Made by a program: the position numbers and the translations under genes
The notes under the pieces: model-generated
Databases searched by the model: none
Told to the model about the DNA's origin: nothing
What the model saw: only the letters and a program-made list of their open reading frames with translations
Shown: in pieces, positions 38,744 to 51,900 of the stretch
Position numbering within the stretch: the stretch's first letter is position 1
How the letters are laid out: each line of letters opens with the position of its first letter
Assembly: GCA_038380795.1 (NCBI GenBank)
Contig: CM076266.1
Coordinates: 16,900,145-16,964,144 of the forward strand
Direction of reading: 5' to 3'
DNA from: Pyrocephalus nanus
Taxonomy: Eukaryota; Chordata; Aves; Passeriformes; Tyrannidae
Length of the DNA: 64,000 bases

Positions 38744-41700
38744 AGATTGTCATTAGCCCTGTGCTGCCTGACCTGGTATTTGTGTTGCCACAGCAAGGCA
38801 CCTATGATTCATCTGCAGGTGTTTGTGGTTCAGCGAGCAACTTGTGCTCAGGCTGCCTGCCAGTCCTGCTTGCCAGTCCTTCCTGCCACTGCCGAAGGCA
38901 ACATCCCGCCTTTCTCAGAAGGATCCCTGTAGTGACAAAGCAATGCTGCAAAAGTGGACAGACAGTTAAAGGAGGAAAGGTCAAGAGGGCTGGATTAGTC
39001 CACCAATCCATACTGTAAGCAGGTGCATGCTTTACTGTGACTATTATATTTGTATAACCAGGTTCTCTGCCACAGGAAAGCAGTCTTCTTTTTTCTTAGC
39101 AGGTATAGGTGCATTTGTGAGTGTACAATAGACATCGCAGACTTTTGCCCCCATATGATAAAGGAAAACAGTCAGCTACATTTGTAGGATCACATTGCAA
39201 GGATTGTACGTTGCTTTCATTTCTCTGAACTTCACTGCAAGGTTTGTCTTCATTTTATTTGCCCTTGTTGGGTTGAGCTTATGATTTTCAGCCTCCTTAG
39301 CATAAAGCATGAACAAATTCAGTGGATAAATCAATCTGAATACTGGAGCTGTATCAAGTTGTGCATCTTAGAATAGCAGTCCCATTGAATATGAGTAAGA
39401 AGCTCCCACAAGCATGTGCTGCCTTTGCTGTGTACTAGAAACGTAGGACCCAGCTGGAATCAAAAGGCAATGGCAGACATTTCTGAAGGAGTTTAGAGAA
39501 AGAATATGTCTGGAAGGATGGTCATTTGGAGTCATCTGCTATATGAAATTGTTTGGTCAAAAGATACCCAGTCAGCTAAGAGTCATCAAGCAGGGAGAGA
39601 AGGCTGATCCTGCCACTCTGAAGGACCTGAAACTGTGCCAAATTATGTAGAGTTAGCTAAGGACTGTCATTCTCAGCTTTCCTAGTACATCAGTGATTCT
39701 TTTTTGTCACAGAGAGATGGCAGAAAGATGGTGTGAGTATAGGGGAGGAACCAAATAAAACTGACGTTAAAAAGTGTGCATCTATTTATCTATCTATATG
39801 TGTGTATATGCATATTTAAAATCCAAATGCACATATACCCATATATATTTATATATGCATCTGTGTTGGAATTTTGCAGTGTTAGCTTGTGACAGATATA
39901 GAGATCAATAAAATGTGTCACTGCTCTTCCAGGCTGTACACATTGCAGAGCTTACTGATGCTAATATTTCTATAAAGATACTCCTCTGCGTGCAAGACAC
40001 TGCAATATTTTTGACTGGGTGAATATGAAATTATTTCTGAAGGCATGACCAGGTAGATCTGAAATTATCTCTGGAAGTAATGCTATGTTAAGACTGAAAT
40101 ACAAGATGCCACTTTTAATTCTGTCGTCTAACAATGGATATGTGATACCAAGATACAGATCTATTTGGATAGTGGAGCTGTGTTATTTAAGCTCTATATT
40201 CCACAGTGTGGCTCATCCAAACCTCAGCATTTGTCCCCATGTTCCCTCATCTTGCTACAGTGTGATCAGTGCCAGCTGCACTGATTGCCTCCAGGAATGT
40301 TTTCTTGACAGAGTAACTTGTCTTTTTCGCACTGTCCTTCCAGACAGACTTGCAAGTTGTCATTGAGGTCAGAACTGCTAGAGGTACATAAAATATATAT
40401 GTGTATATATATATATATATAATTTTTGTTATATTGAGGTATTCAGTAATGTTTTTCTCGACTGAGCTTTCCATGTTATTTTTTAATCAACAAACATGAC
40501 AAAGGTTGCTCAGAGACAAAGCAGAAAGCAGGGACAGGTGGCCTTTTAGCATCCCTCCTCTGTGCCTTCTGCTACTGCCTTTGGCATCCTCTTGCTAGAG
40601 CCAGGAGCTAGCATGACCTAAAAAAACCTTCAAGCCATCCTGCAAAGGAAAAAGGCTGGAGGGAAAAGAAAAGAAAAATGTGGAGGCAGCAGATTCAGGG
40701 GAGACTGACTGCCCAAGCACTCTGTGAAAAAGGACTCAGGGACACCAGGGAGAAGTAGGCAAGAGACGAGAGAGATGGAAAGAAGGCATCCACTGGATGG
40801 AGCAAGGAGAGGGGATAAATATGTAAAATACACAAAAATAGCTGGAGTTACCAATTTCATTACTATAGCTTCCAAGCATATATAAAATAGCATCTCTAAG
40901 AGTAAAATTTAGGGTCTATGCAGCAAAACCATTGGGGAATTGTGGTATACAATACATTGACTATATATTGGAGAATTCTTCATCAGCTGTGCTGATGATT
41001 TGCAGTGCTTGAACTGATTCATTGTCTTGTTGGGTTTTTTTTCTGTAATTGCCATGTATCACAAGCAAACTCTACCCATTAGGGATAGCTTTGGCTCTCT
41101 AAATTTAAAAGTGTTTATTCAGTTCCTGCAATTTGAGATTTGGAGACAAGCCTGCAAGTTCCAGATGCTCCACTGTTAGCAAAACACTTTAGAGGGTATT
41201 TTAGGTTAAACTTAGACATGTTGACAGAGCATATATCTTCTCCGCTCTTCAAAGAATTCAAGTTAAAAGGGACATCAAATTTGTCAGCTAAGTTTCAGCA
41301 CTGCCTCCTCATTAGCAGACTGAGAAAAATGACACCTCAGTCTTTTCATAGCGGGTCTTAAGAGTTCCTGTCTTTGACTGTGTGCGAGGCAGTAGTAAAT
41401 AAAATGAAAATCTCTGCTTTTAACCTTAATTTTTGGTTTTCATTATTGCCTGTGAAGACTGATATGAAAGCAGACAGAGCATTGTCCACTCAGTTGTGTG
41501 ATTGCATGCACATGTCTCTAAGGATTCATGAAGCTCAGTAAAAGTTTTCCAGGTCGGACACAGAAAGGGGTTGATACTCAAAAGTATCAATGAGCTGCGA
41601 TCTGAGGAATTTCCATCCTCAATACATGACAGTACAGCCAGATCTTAAATTACGATGCTATGGAGGGAATCTCTGTGTACAGTGCACTGTAGGTATGGAT

Positions 41701-42150
41701 TTATTGATGGGAGGGAAGGTGGCAGACATTTAAGATATCCAACTAAAGCAGTGCACAACTTCCCAGCTCTCCTCTGCCTGGCAGATCACTACCTTCACAT
41801 ACTGTATGTTGAGCACTATTGTGCTGTTAGGTCACTTCTAATTAAATTGCTTTCTCCAATAACTATTGGCCATTTCTAAAAAAACCTAAATGCATTATTA
41901 ACCCAGTAAAATGTATTGTTGTGTAATCTGACTTCAGTCATGCCCTTAAGTCTGCATGAAGAGTACAGTCTTCCTACACCATGCCTACATTAATGGGTTA
42001 CACAACCGTGATTGCTAAGATAGAATAACTTGTTCCTATTTGATGCTCAATTTAAAACCACACAGATTGTATTTCAAAGAGTGAAAGGTTTCACAAGCAA
42101 AGCAACAGATTGCACAAAACAACAGGAGGGGTGCAATACAAAGTCTGTCT
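38744..42150. other. Intergenic, no gene seen; AT microsatellites
   Basis: It holds a TCTA/TATG-rich stretch at about 39779-39866 and a TA-rich microsatellite at 40392-40421. No exon was recognised. Confidence 0.6.
40392..40421. repeat. TA-rich microsatellite
   Basis: AATATATATGTG followed by about nine TA units. Confidence 0.9.
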
Positions 42151-42463
42151 TCAGCATTAAATTCTATTTATTACTTATCAATGTACAATAACCGTCAGTT
42201 ACTGCCGCAAACTGTTGCCCTGATACGATTCCTCCATTCTCTTTAGCATGAGACACCACCGAGCATAAGACACATCTCCCAGGATGGCACAAATCCTGCT
42301 GAGCACCCTTGTCTCATGCAGTCCTTCCTGTGCCTGCCTCAGGCCTAGCAGACAATTGCCAATCACACCAACAATCACCAATTGCAGCGACGGTGGTTGT
42401 TGGTAACTATCAGAGGACTGCAACGCTGGAGTCAGCGTAACTTAAGCTTGCTAGACTCCTGCA
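42150..42463 (-). other. Possible terminal exon of an unidentified minus-strand transcript
   Basis: On the minus strand there is a good acceptor (CATCATCTTTTGCAG, exon side at 42463). An open frame in this stretch ends with GNSLRQ and a stop at 42199, and an AATAAA (TTTATT on plus, 42169-42174) lies 25 bp beyond. The frame opens only after a stop near 42440 and has no ATG at its start. It encodes segments such as LHETRVLSRICAILGDVS and YARWCLMLKRMEES. I do not recognise the peptide. It could be the last exon of a transcript divergent from MATCAP2, an old retrocopy, or chance. Confidence 0.25.
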
Positions 42464-42580
42464 AAAGATGATGCAGGAGTACACGCTGCTGGCGCCTGGC
42501 ACCCAGCCGTGCCGGTGGGATAACGCGGGCTGTGTCGGGGATGTCCCGGAGTAGCGGTGGGTGGGGTGGGATGCTGTTGA

Positions 42581-42599
42581 ACTACAGCTCCCAGGGTGC
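42581..42599 (+). promoter_or_regulatory. ZNF143/THAP11-type motif (SBS), copy 1
   Basis: ACTACAGCTCCCAGGGTGC, against the known consensus ACTACAANTCCCAGMATGC. It is about 300 bp upstream of the MATCAP2 ATG. Confidence 0.7.
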
Positions 42600-42643
42600 A
42601 GCGCGCCCACGCCCCTCCCCTGCCAGCACCCAGGCCGCGCGGG

Positions 42644-42662
42644 GCACGCCGGGACATGTAGT
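42644..42662 (-). promoter_or_regulatory. ZNF143/THAP11-type motif (SBS), copy 2, inverted
   Basis: The minus strand reads ACTACATGTCCCGGCGTGC, which keeps the ACTACA, TCCC and GC core positions. It faces copy 1 at a spacing of 44 bp. Confidence 0.6.
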
Positions 42663-42881
42663 GTGCAGGGGCGGGCGGGGGCTCCCGCCTGCCGGCCCGG
42701 GGCCAGCCGCGCTCTCCCGGATCGGTGGAGGCGCCGAGGTGGGCACAGCCCGCGCCGTGCACGGCGCCGCTCGCCGCCTCCCTGCCCGCCTCCCCGCCGG
42801 GCTCCCCGCCCAGGAGACCCGAACCCGTGGCGCAGGGGGAAGCCGGCGGGGCAGAGCCACGGCGCTGGCCGGAGGAGCATC

Positions 42882-42906
42882 ATGCTGGAGTCCATCTGTG
42901 TCACCG
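42882..42906 (+). CDS. MATCAP2: MATCAP2 coding exon 1
   Basis: 25 coding nt (MLESICVT plus one base) with a strong GTGAGT donor, phase 1. It lies inside the CpG island. The first-exon assignment is supported by phase with exon 2. Alternative first exons cannot be excluded. Confidence 0.85.
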
Positions 42907-45900
42907 GTGAGTACCGCCCTGGCCGCTCCCGGGAGCGCCTGAGAGGGGTCTCGTTCCCCACAGCGCCCGAGGGCAGCCGGCGGGCTGCCAGCCCATCCCT
43001 CCCTTCTCCCGGGAAATCATCACCCGGACGGGCACCGCGGGGGCTCGGTGCGTGCCCTGGTCCATGGGGAAGGGGCTCCACACCTGCCTGTCTCAAGGAG
43101 AGACGGCGCTGCAGAAGCCCCTCTGTGAGTACGGAGCGAGTCCTGCCGGCCCTGACCCATCCCCGGGACGCTGGGGAGTGTGGATGTAACACCCGCTCCG
43201 CTGGAGCGAGGGACAGAAGATGCAAGAAAGAATGCCAATAAAACTATTACTAATGATAGCCGGTGTCTGTCACTCTTTGGCTCTGCTCTGTGCTGCGTTT
43301 TCAGAGAAGTTAACAAATCTCTGTGGTATGCGTATATAAATATCTGTATTATGACTATTTAACGATAATATGGAAAAATATTTGATGCCACACAAAACTG
43401 CTATGTTCCATGCTGCGTGCAAGTGGAATGCAGGAAAACCTACAATACAGTTGCTGCCGCAAAACACTTGGATGTTTTCCTTGCATGAATTTGATGTAAT
43501 TTCATGTGTCATTACTTCAGCTGCTCAAGCCAGTGTTTCTTTGTCATGGGGAAATCTATCTAGAAGAGGTGAAAGTGTCTTAGTGTGCCCTCATTCAGTA
43601 CTGTTACAGTCATACTTAAGATATCTTACAGCTACTCTTGCTCTGCATAATTTATCTGCTGTTCCATCTGTGCATGGATATGACTAGCGTCTTGCTTCTG
43701 GTACTGGGAGTAGAAATAAAGTTCATGGGATCGGTCAGAGCAGCTCTGGAGATGTGCAACAGCAGCTGCAATCTTAAAGGAAGAGATTTCTTGCAAGATA
43801 GTTGTTTTGGGTCCGTATCCCTCCATCAGATATTCCTGACTACACCTGTGCTGCAGTAGAATAAGCCAGACATCTGCTTGGATGGGAGTTCCATTCTGTG
43901 CAAGTCTGCGTATAAATCAGTGCCTTATATCCTGAGTCTATTAAATCAGTGGGAGTTTGCTACTTGATTTCATGAGGGCCAAGTCTTCACTTCTACTGAT
44001 TATTACTGTGCTCATGTAATTTAATTTGAAGAACACAAATTTGGAGTTGGTTACACAATACCATATTTCAGTGCAGAAATGTGCTTGCAAGAAACTGCTG
44101 GCAAGTCAGTTCATACTTTTTTTTTTTTTTTTAAGGTTGAAAGGGTACATCTTATATATCATTGTACTTTCAAATAAGAAAGTACAAACTTCAGAGTTCA
44201 AAATCATGCCAATCAGTCCTGTAAATGTGGCAGTTAATGAATCAGACATAGAAGTTGTATGATAGCTGAAACTTGCCCTTGATTTTGAAGCTCAGAATTA
44301 AAAGTTGAGTGACAGACAACACCTTTACAGAAGTAAAGTAAATAGGTGGATATTTTTTGAGGGGAAAAACAAGTCTTAGGTTAAATGTCAAAGTTCTCAA
44401 CATCATACAGGCTCTAGCTAATAACTACGATGCTTGTGAAACTAGAAGATAACTCAGTGCCAGTCTTTTTACAAGAACTCATTGACTTATTCTACCGTTA
44501 AACCATTTTCATTACAGACAGAATTATATTACAGTCTGTCTAGTTCAAGTTGCCTAACAGCTTCTGTTCAAAACTAGAGTGTTTGTAAACATTAAAGGTG
44601 TTTATAGTAGTGAGGAAATAGAATATAGGATTCTAGTCAGGTTCTGTTATGCCACAAACAAGCCTGTGGCATTGAGAGGCAGTGGAACATTGCAGATTCA
44701 CATACAACATTTTACGTTTCCTGTTTTTTGCAGAATATTTTTTTCTACAGCCCTCTGCACTCACTACCATACAGTCTAGAGTTCAAAAACTATTGAGTTC
44801 ATAAACTAGAGGCAGTTGTTAATCTATTCAAATTGTCCGAATATTGAAGATAAATATTTCTTTCTACTGTAATTGTACCTTTACATGGTGTGTCAAAGAA
44901 GGAATCTTGTCACATCTGTGTATTTTTTTTCTCATCTCTGTTTCAAACTTAAGCATTTATTACTTGTAGACAAATCACATACATTATTTGCATTTCTATA
45001 AATTTAAAAATTCAAGTCAAGCTATTGGAAATTATTTCTGTTTCTGAGCAAAAAGAAATTCAACCATATTCTAGCGTGGTAACGGTGAACTGAAAGTGGC
45101 TCAGACCATTACCTTCCTAGGATAGGAGGAACTGCTTCATGAACATCTTTGCTAAGCACCTCAAGAATCATACTTGCACTTTGGAAAGCATTTGTCCGTT
45201 GTGCAAATTTAACCTGAGTGACAGCTGCTTGAAAGCTGCAGGAGCTCTCTACTATTTTAGAGCAAGGCCAGCTGGGCAGAGAGAGATCTGTGCCCACAAA
45301 TACCTGTCATTAACCTCATTCTACCTATGGAACAGGTATTTAAGAAGCTGCTTAAATAGTAGCTGCCCTGCAGCCTAGAGGAAGGTATTTATACAACGCT
45401 CTCCAAAGTCTAGAAATTTCTACATCTAAAATCTAGTGAGATTTTACCACACATATCATTAATTTAATACAAGATTAGCTAAATTTATCAATTTCCAAAG
45501 GATGGAGACAAATAATATAATCTAGCTCCTGAATATAACATAAAAATGAACATATTTTTCCTAACAAATAACCACTGACAAGGTTAGACAATGTTTGCAA
45601 TGGTACAGTGTTCAAGGCTAGTGACTGGGATGCAACTTCCATATGGAAAGTGTTTGATTAGTGCAGAATTATAATGAGATTTGTGGTTCCCACATATCCT
45701 CTGTTAGTGGTCTTGGACTCTATCCCCTTTCCAGTACTGCTGTGACACTGGAATAGCTACATGTACATGAATGGAGGTTACACAGGCAGGGGGAAAACTC
45801 TGCTGTTTGCAAAGTCAATACTGTGTTATTTTGAATTGTTCTGTGACACGTGGTACATTTGTGTCTGCAGGATGGATTAAGTCCAGTATGGCCAATTCCA

Positions 45901-48900
45901 ACAGATACCTTGACAATGATGGACTTGTGGCTAGGGCACAACCTGCTCCTTTGTGAGATTCTTTAGAAACACAGGGGAGTTGCCATTGGATGGATGGCTG
46001 CCCCGCTAGCCCACCTTACGGGATAGCAGAAGCCAAACACTGGGACTCTAAAGAGGGGTAGAGCTCTACTCTGTCCCAAAATGGATGAAGTTGCCATTAA
46101 CAGAAGGTGTTTCTGTCCTTTGGTGCCCTGATTATGCCAAAATGGGGACAGTCAGCTCTCCTTCCCCCTCCTTGCTTGTGTGTACATCACCTTGCACTCT
46201 AAATCTGGCAGATTGTTTCACGTGATATTTCACCCCAGGTGAAATTTCACTATAGGTCTCTAGGACTTATGTTTTTAGTACTATTTTGTTGCAGGAAAGA
46301 ACAAAATATAAATAAATGGAAGTAAACATGATGGAAAATGTTTTGGGAAGAGGCTATGTTAGTTTTGTCATGAGGGTTTTTTTTTATTTTTTGAAGGACT
46401 TGGAGCTTTGTGACTTTTGAGTGTTTGGAAGTGATAGCAACTAAGGAAATCTTTGTACATAAATGTCATGTTTTTAGAGAGGGTCTCAAAGGTAACTGGA
46501 GGCTTGGGCTTATATTATTTTGACAGTTTTCTACTGCAAAAACTCAAATACGTAAAGTCAGGAAATTCAGATTTGTGTTTTTAGAACACAAGAAACACGT
46601 GTGTATGAGATACAAAAGATAAAACCTATATGATCTGTAGCATGATATACAGGATAGAGTTATGCCATAGCATGGTAATTTTCAATTTGCCTTTTTCATA
46701 CCATTTAAAAGTAATCTGTAGGCATCTGTCCTTTGGTATCCAGAATTTAAAAGCTGGGATTCACTGCTAAGATGTCTATGTAGTTAATCCAGGTTGATAA
46801 TCCATTCTCTGACTGGCTATTTTATAGCAGTGTGGTTATCTCAGTAATTTTTGGAACACTGAAGCACGTTTTCAGAAGGCAAGCTGTGCAATTAATTGGT
46901 TTTATATTCAGAATGCTAGACCTCCATTTCAATCATCTGGCATTGCTAATCCTTGGAAACTCTTGGATATAGCTATGTAAGTCACACTTCCTAGAAGACA
47001 CTGTATTCTTATTTTAGTTGATGCTGTCTGATTTACAGATGTGAGTTTAAAACATATGTTATAGCTTAAACAAACATACTGGAGAAAGAACCTTAAGTTT
47101 GGTGCTTTGAGACATGATGTTGACATAGTCTCAAGTATTATTTTCTAAGTTATTTGGTAAAATAATGATGTTCAGAGGATCTAAGCAGAATTTTAGAAAA
47201 AAAACAGTTAAATAGCTTTTGTGAAAACTGCTGTGTTATCTATTACGATATTTCAAATCTGCTGGATTACCTGTTGATTCTAGGCTTCCAGAACAAATAG
47301 GCATGAATGTTATCCTTCTTTAGTTGGAGAGAAATTAAGGACAGCCACAGTTAACTTGGCAGCTGAAAAATCACTTTGCTACGAGATTGTGCATATAAAG
47401 TAACTACAGAATTGGGGACAACTATTTTTGATATCAGCCATGTGCATGTGAAACCTGCCAGTGAGTGTTCAGCACTCAATCACCATTTGTGACACTTTCA
47501 GGAGAATTCTGGCTTATGATGTTGAGCAATTGTCTAGATATAAATGCATTTATTACTGGCCAAGTGTACTACTTAGCTCTGAAAGCTTGCTGTCACGAGT
47601 TTTTGATGTTAGATCAAGAGCTTGGGGGAGAGGGGGGAGAGTGATATGATTTAAGGTCCTTTTGAGTTGTTTCTTTGAACTCAGTTTCTGCTTTTTTCTT
47701 TTCTATTTATCACTTCTTAGATACATGTGTGTTATTAGCTCAAATTATTCCCTATGTAGGAGCAATCAAGTCTTTTTTACTCCTTGTGACTTCTATGAAT
47801 TGGTTAGTAGAGAAGGTGAAGTATTAATGCCGTTAGTGTTATATTATTCCCTTGTCTGTATTTTAAGAAGTGGCTGTGTAATTTCCAACTTCAATTTTGT
47901 CTATGCCAGTCACATGCTCAGAAATTGAATACGGATTCAGACATTCCAGAAACCTTGGTTTTCATTTACCCTTCTTGAAAGTAAGGATTCTCATACTGTA
48001 ATAGCTGGTATCGTAAGTTAATCTCAAATACTTGCCAAGAAGTACCAGAGTGGTCATCCCATTCTGTTGTCCAAAAAATATATCTCATTTTGTGTAGTTG
48101 TTTTCCTTATGATGGGGAACTGTGCTTTCTAACCCTGACAGCTCATGGTAAAGCAAGATAAACCATGTAGGCAGGTTGTCACATATGTGATGAGAACGAT
48201 CTGACAGAATTTGAACAGGAATGCCAAGGAGCACATTCCTGTGCCAAGCATAGAAAGGGAATTCTCAAACTTACCACGAAACAAAACTGAGTTTGAATAA
48301 GATATGTGTACTTTTGTGAAAGAGAATAATCTAGTGCTTCTGTCTGTCTTTCCAGTGGAGGAAATACTCAGGGCACAGACTGCCCATTGCACGTTCATGT
48401 GAATAGGACCTCTGTCCTCTTGCTTTTTCAGACAGCATCTTCAGGAGAACTGAGGAACACAGGTTGACATGGAACTGACAGAGGTCCAACAGCATGAAAT
48501 ACGTTGTCATGGTGCTTATGTTGGGAGCAAAACCTAATTTTACTGTGAAAATAAAGCTGAAATTAAACTACCATCATTTTTTTCCCCTTGGAGGCATTTA
48601 ATGATCTCTTGCTAATGTTCCATTCAGAGTATAATTACTGTATGTAAAGTAATTACGGCTCAGCTATGTATAACTGTCGGATGAAGCTCAAATCCCTTTT
48701 GCGGGCTTTAATCGAGCTCCAGACACATCTCCTCTTCTGTGAATCCTTTCATTTTATGTGCAGAAGTAGAAAGCATTTCTCTGTGGCAGGGTTTATTATT
48801 GATATCAGCCACGTGCATGTGAAACCTGCCAGTGAGTGTTCAGCACCCAGTCACCATTTGTGACACTTTCAGGAGAATTCTGGCTTATGATGTTGAGCAA

Positions 48901-51900
48901 TTGTCTGGATATAAATGCATTTATTACTGGCCACGTGTACTACTTAGCTCTGAAAGCTTGCTGACATGAGTTTTTGATGTTAGATTTACACAAGAGCTTA
49001 CTTTTGCCTCAACTGATGTTCTAGGATAAACTGGTTGTCAAGAGAAGGGAACTATTAGAACCAGCGAAGCAGTGTCGCTTCTCTCTAACAAGCCCGCACA
49101 AATGTTAAATGCAGTTTTAATCCTCACTGATCCTTCCACCCTGCTGCTCTGTACCAGGGATGAAGGCTGTGCCAGGGGTCAGAGCAAGAAAGGAGGGTTC
49201 ATTCATTAAAAGAACCTCCTTTGCTTCTTGCACTTAGTTTAAGAGAACACTTGAGAAGAAACATTGTTAAGCCAGCTGTTACTGTAGAACAGCTTTGAAC
49301 AGATGTAATTACCAGTGTTGTCTTAAGGCTTTTCAGCAGCGTAACTGGCTGATCTTTCTTCTCTCTCCTCTTTAAGTACAGCTTACTGTCTGCATTAAGA
49401 TTGAACACGGGAAACTGACATCTTTCAAACTTATATTACTATTCGTGTGGTGGTGTAAATTGCTCACAGTGGCTGGCCCATTCCGAAGTTCTCATCCTTT
49501 GCTGAGAGTAAATTCTGTGAATCACATTTTGCAGATGAGATCGCACCAGACTGCTTATATCACAGCACAGATCCCTGTGGGACTTCACTGTAAATACTGC
49601 TCACATACTGCTATACAGTTTCCTATCTCTTAAGTTTTTCTTTATCTATACAGAAAGCCTTCCTTGCACAATAAAGACCAATCAGATTTTGCTCAAAACT
49701 AAGCATTTGTTAATGTTACAGTAAACATTCATGAAATCCCAAAGAGTCTTGTGTTAAACAACTTAGTTCTGAGCTACAGTGTAGTTGTGCATGGAGATCC
49801 AGCTAAACAAGTATTTCATGCTTGCAAGTCCCAGTCTAATTGTTCAAAAGTGATATGCACACTCAATTCTCCCCTACGTCTAAAAGTCAAGATTGTGTTT
49901 CATTTTGTTGCAGTTTTGAGTCCTCAAGATTTGTATCGCTGCGTGAAACAACCAAATTTCTCCTGATCTTTTTCTTTTTTCTTCCCTCCCCCAAACGCAG
50001 AAAAACTTCACTGGCCTAAGACAGAGCTTTCTAGGAAATCAATCCTGAGCCTGGAAGTACATAGGCTGAACATTAATAATGAAAACAGCCTCCAGCATCC
50101 GCCTTCTGGGATCCTTAAGGACATTTTCACGACGGGAACCAGTAGCTACAATGTCCTTCTGCAGAGCAAGGAGGAGAAAAAACACCACGCCCAAAAGCAG
50201 GCAGCTGCTCACCACAAGAAGCTCAGGAAAACCTCCAAGAGTTCTACCAGCCTGCGAAGCAACGAGCACCGCAAAGTCAAAGCCCCGCTACCCTTGCTCA
50301 GCAGTGGGTGGTACTGCACAAACAGACAGCCCTCCATCATCGTCACTAGCCCAGTGGCTACCAGTGTGAAGTTTACAAACAGCATTTCAGTTGCAGGGAG
50401 CAGCGCAGGACTGCCACCTCGACCCAGAAGTAGAACTAAGAGGCATTTTAATCTGACAAAGCCAAAGCAATCCCAGTCCTCAAAAAGCAAGGGAAAAGAA
50501 GGTGATGTGTCTGGCCAAAAACTCTGTTTACTTACTGCAATCAAGCCCTCCAATGTAGAGAAAGAGAAGATTAAATTCTTCAACTCAGATTTCACATACA
50601 ATCCTCAATTTGAATATGAAAACCCTGCTCTGCCAAATGTGTTAGCTAAGCACAGCCATGCATCTGACAGATTTCTTAAGCAGGTATAGTTCCTTTTTTC
50701 CCTCCTATTCTGCGGATTATTTCTTCCTACACCTTGATGGTATTTGACTTTTTTGTACGATGTAATTTCTCCTTATCATCCTCCCCTACTGTTTGAAAAA
50801 TGCATCAAAGATGAGAATGCAATAGTAAAACTGAAATAAAATATTTTTTGTTTAACAATTAAAGCCTTCCTAAAATTCACAGAATTTTGTAGGATAAAGG
50901 CACAGTTCCTTATAACTGAGTTTACATGAAACAGAATTTAAAGCAAGACAGTTTTTTAGGCAATGAAGCAGAATCTAGTACAGGAAAAATACAGTGCCTG
51001 AATAGGCAGAGGAATAAAGTAGCATGGCAACTCTGCCAATCCGCTTGGTGACATAGGGATTTGGAGAGGATAGGAATTATTTGAGGTCATCATTATTGGA
51101 TAAGCGTATTTTGATATTCCTTGTTTTAATCAACTTTGAAAGGATATGCATATACATTAGAGTCAGTCAAGCAGCAGATTCCATTCCAGAAAGAGGTAAA
51201 ACTTAAAACTACAAACCCCTCCTTTTTTTTTTTTTTTTTTTCCCCTCCGTGCTATGCAGCCACACTGGTAATATAGCTACAGACCTTCCCAATTGCCTCA
51301 GCTTCCTACCTGAATCACAAAAAAGTCCCAAACAACAGCAAAAGCCTTCCTTTCAACTTTGACTGAAGTGACAAAAACTGCTGTTTATCTATAAAACAGC
51401 AGAAGCAATACTCTTCCCACTTTTCCTATTTTTAAATGGTTTAGAAGGATCTTATTTAAGTCTGACAAGTTTTTCTAAATAGACAATCTTATGTTTCAAG
51501 TGATACTTAACTTGGGAAGACATCCTGCCATTCCATGAGTTTCACTTCTTTGTGATATGAATATTTCACTTAAAAACTCCCAAAATGCCTGGTGAAAGGG
51601 TACATGAATTAAAATACCATAGAATCTAAGAACTGATACTTGACTTGTGAACAGAGTGACTTTGTTTTTTTCGAATCCAAGAATGCATAGAAGTGTTATA
51701 TACCCATTAAGTCATTGTATTGGTGGTCTTAGTCTGCATTTTCACATTAAGAAATATCTGTATACTTCAAAAACTCAGTTTCTTGGTTTTCATTAAACAT
51801 TTATTTTCTTTCTGAGAACAGCCATTCTGTTCTTACAATCCATCTTCCACACTTCTAAACAACCAACTAAATCATACTGACACCAAATAAAACTGCTCCT

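Larger units (their letters stand above)
42530..42881 (+). promoter_or_regulatory. MATCAP2: MATCAP2 CpG-rich promoter and 5' UTR
   Basis: A GC- and CpG-rich block ending at the MLES start codon, with no TATA box. It contains two opposed ZNF143-like motifs (42581-42599 and 42644-42662). Long frames on both strands here are composition artefacts. The frame of the start codon is open upstream to about 42561 without an ATG. Confidence 0.75.
42907..50000 (+). other. MATCAP2: MATCAP2 intron 1 (7.1 kb)
   Basis: It contains a GC-rich first 300 bp, a poly-T run at about 44117-44132, a T-rich tract near 46377-46393, and the 185-bp direct duplication. No internal exon was recognised. Confidence 0.75.

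Noticed and set aside
42410..43225. 271-codon minus-strand open frame across the MATCAP2 CpG island
   Set aside because: It has no ATG start (TTG), Arg/Pro/Ala-rich GC-driven composition, and is antisense to the real first exon. Long stop-free frames are expected in such DNA.
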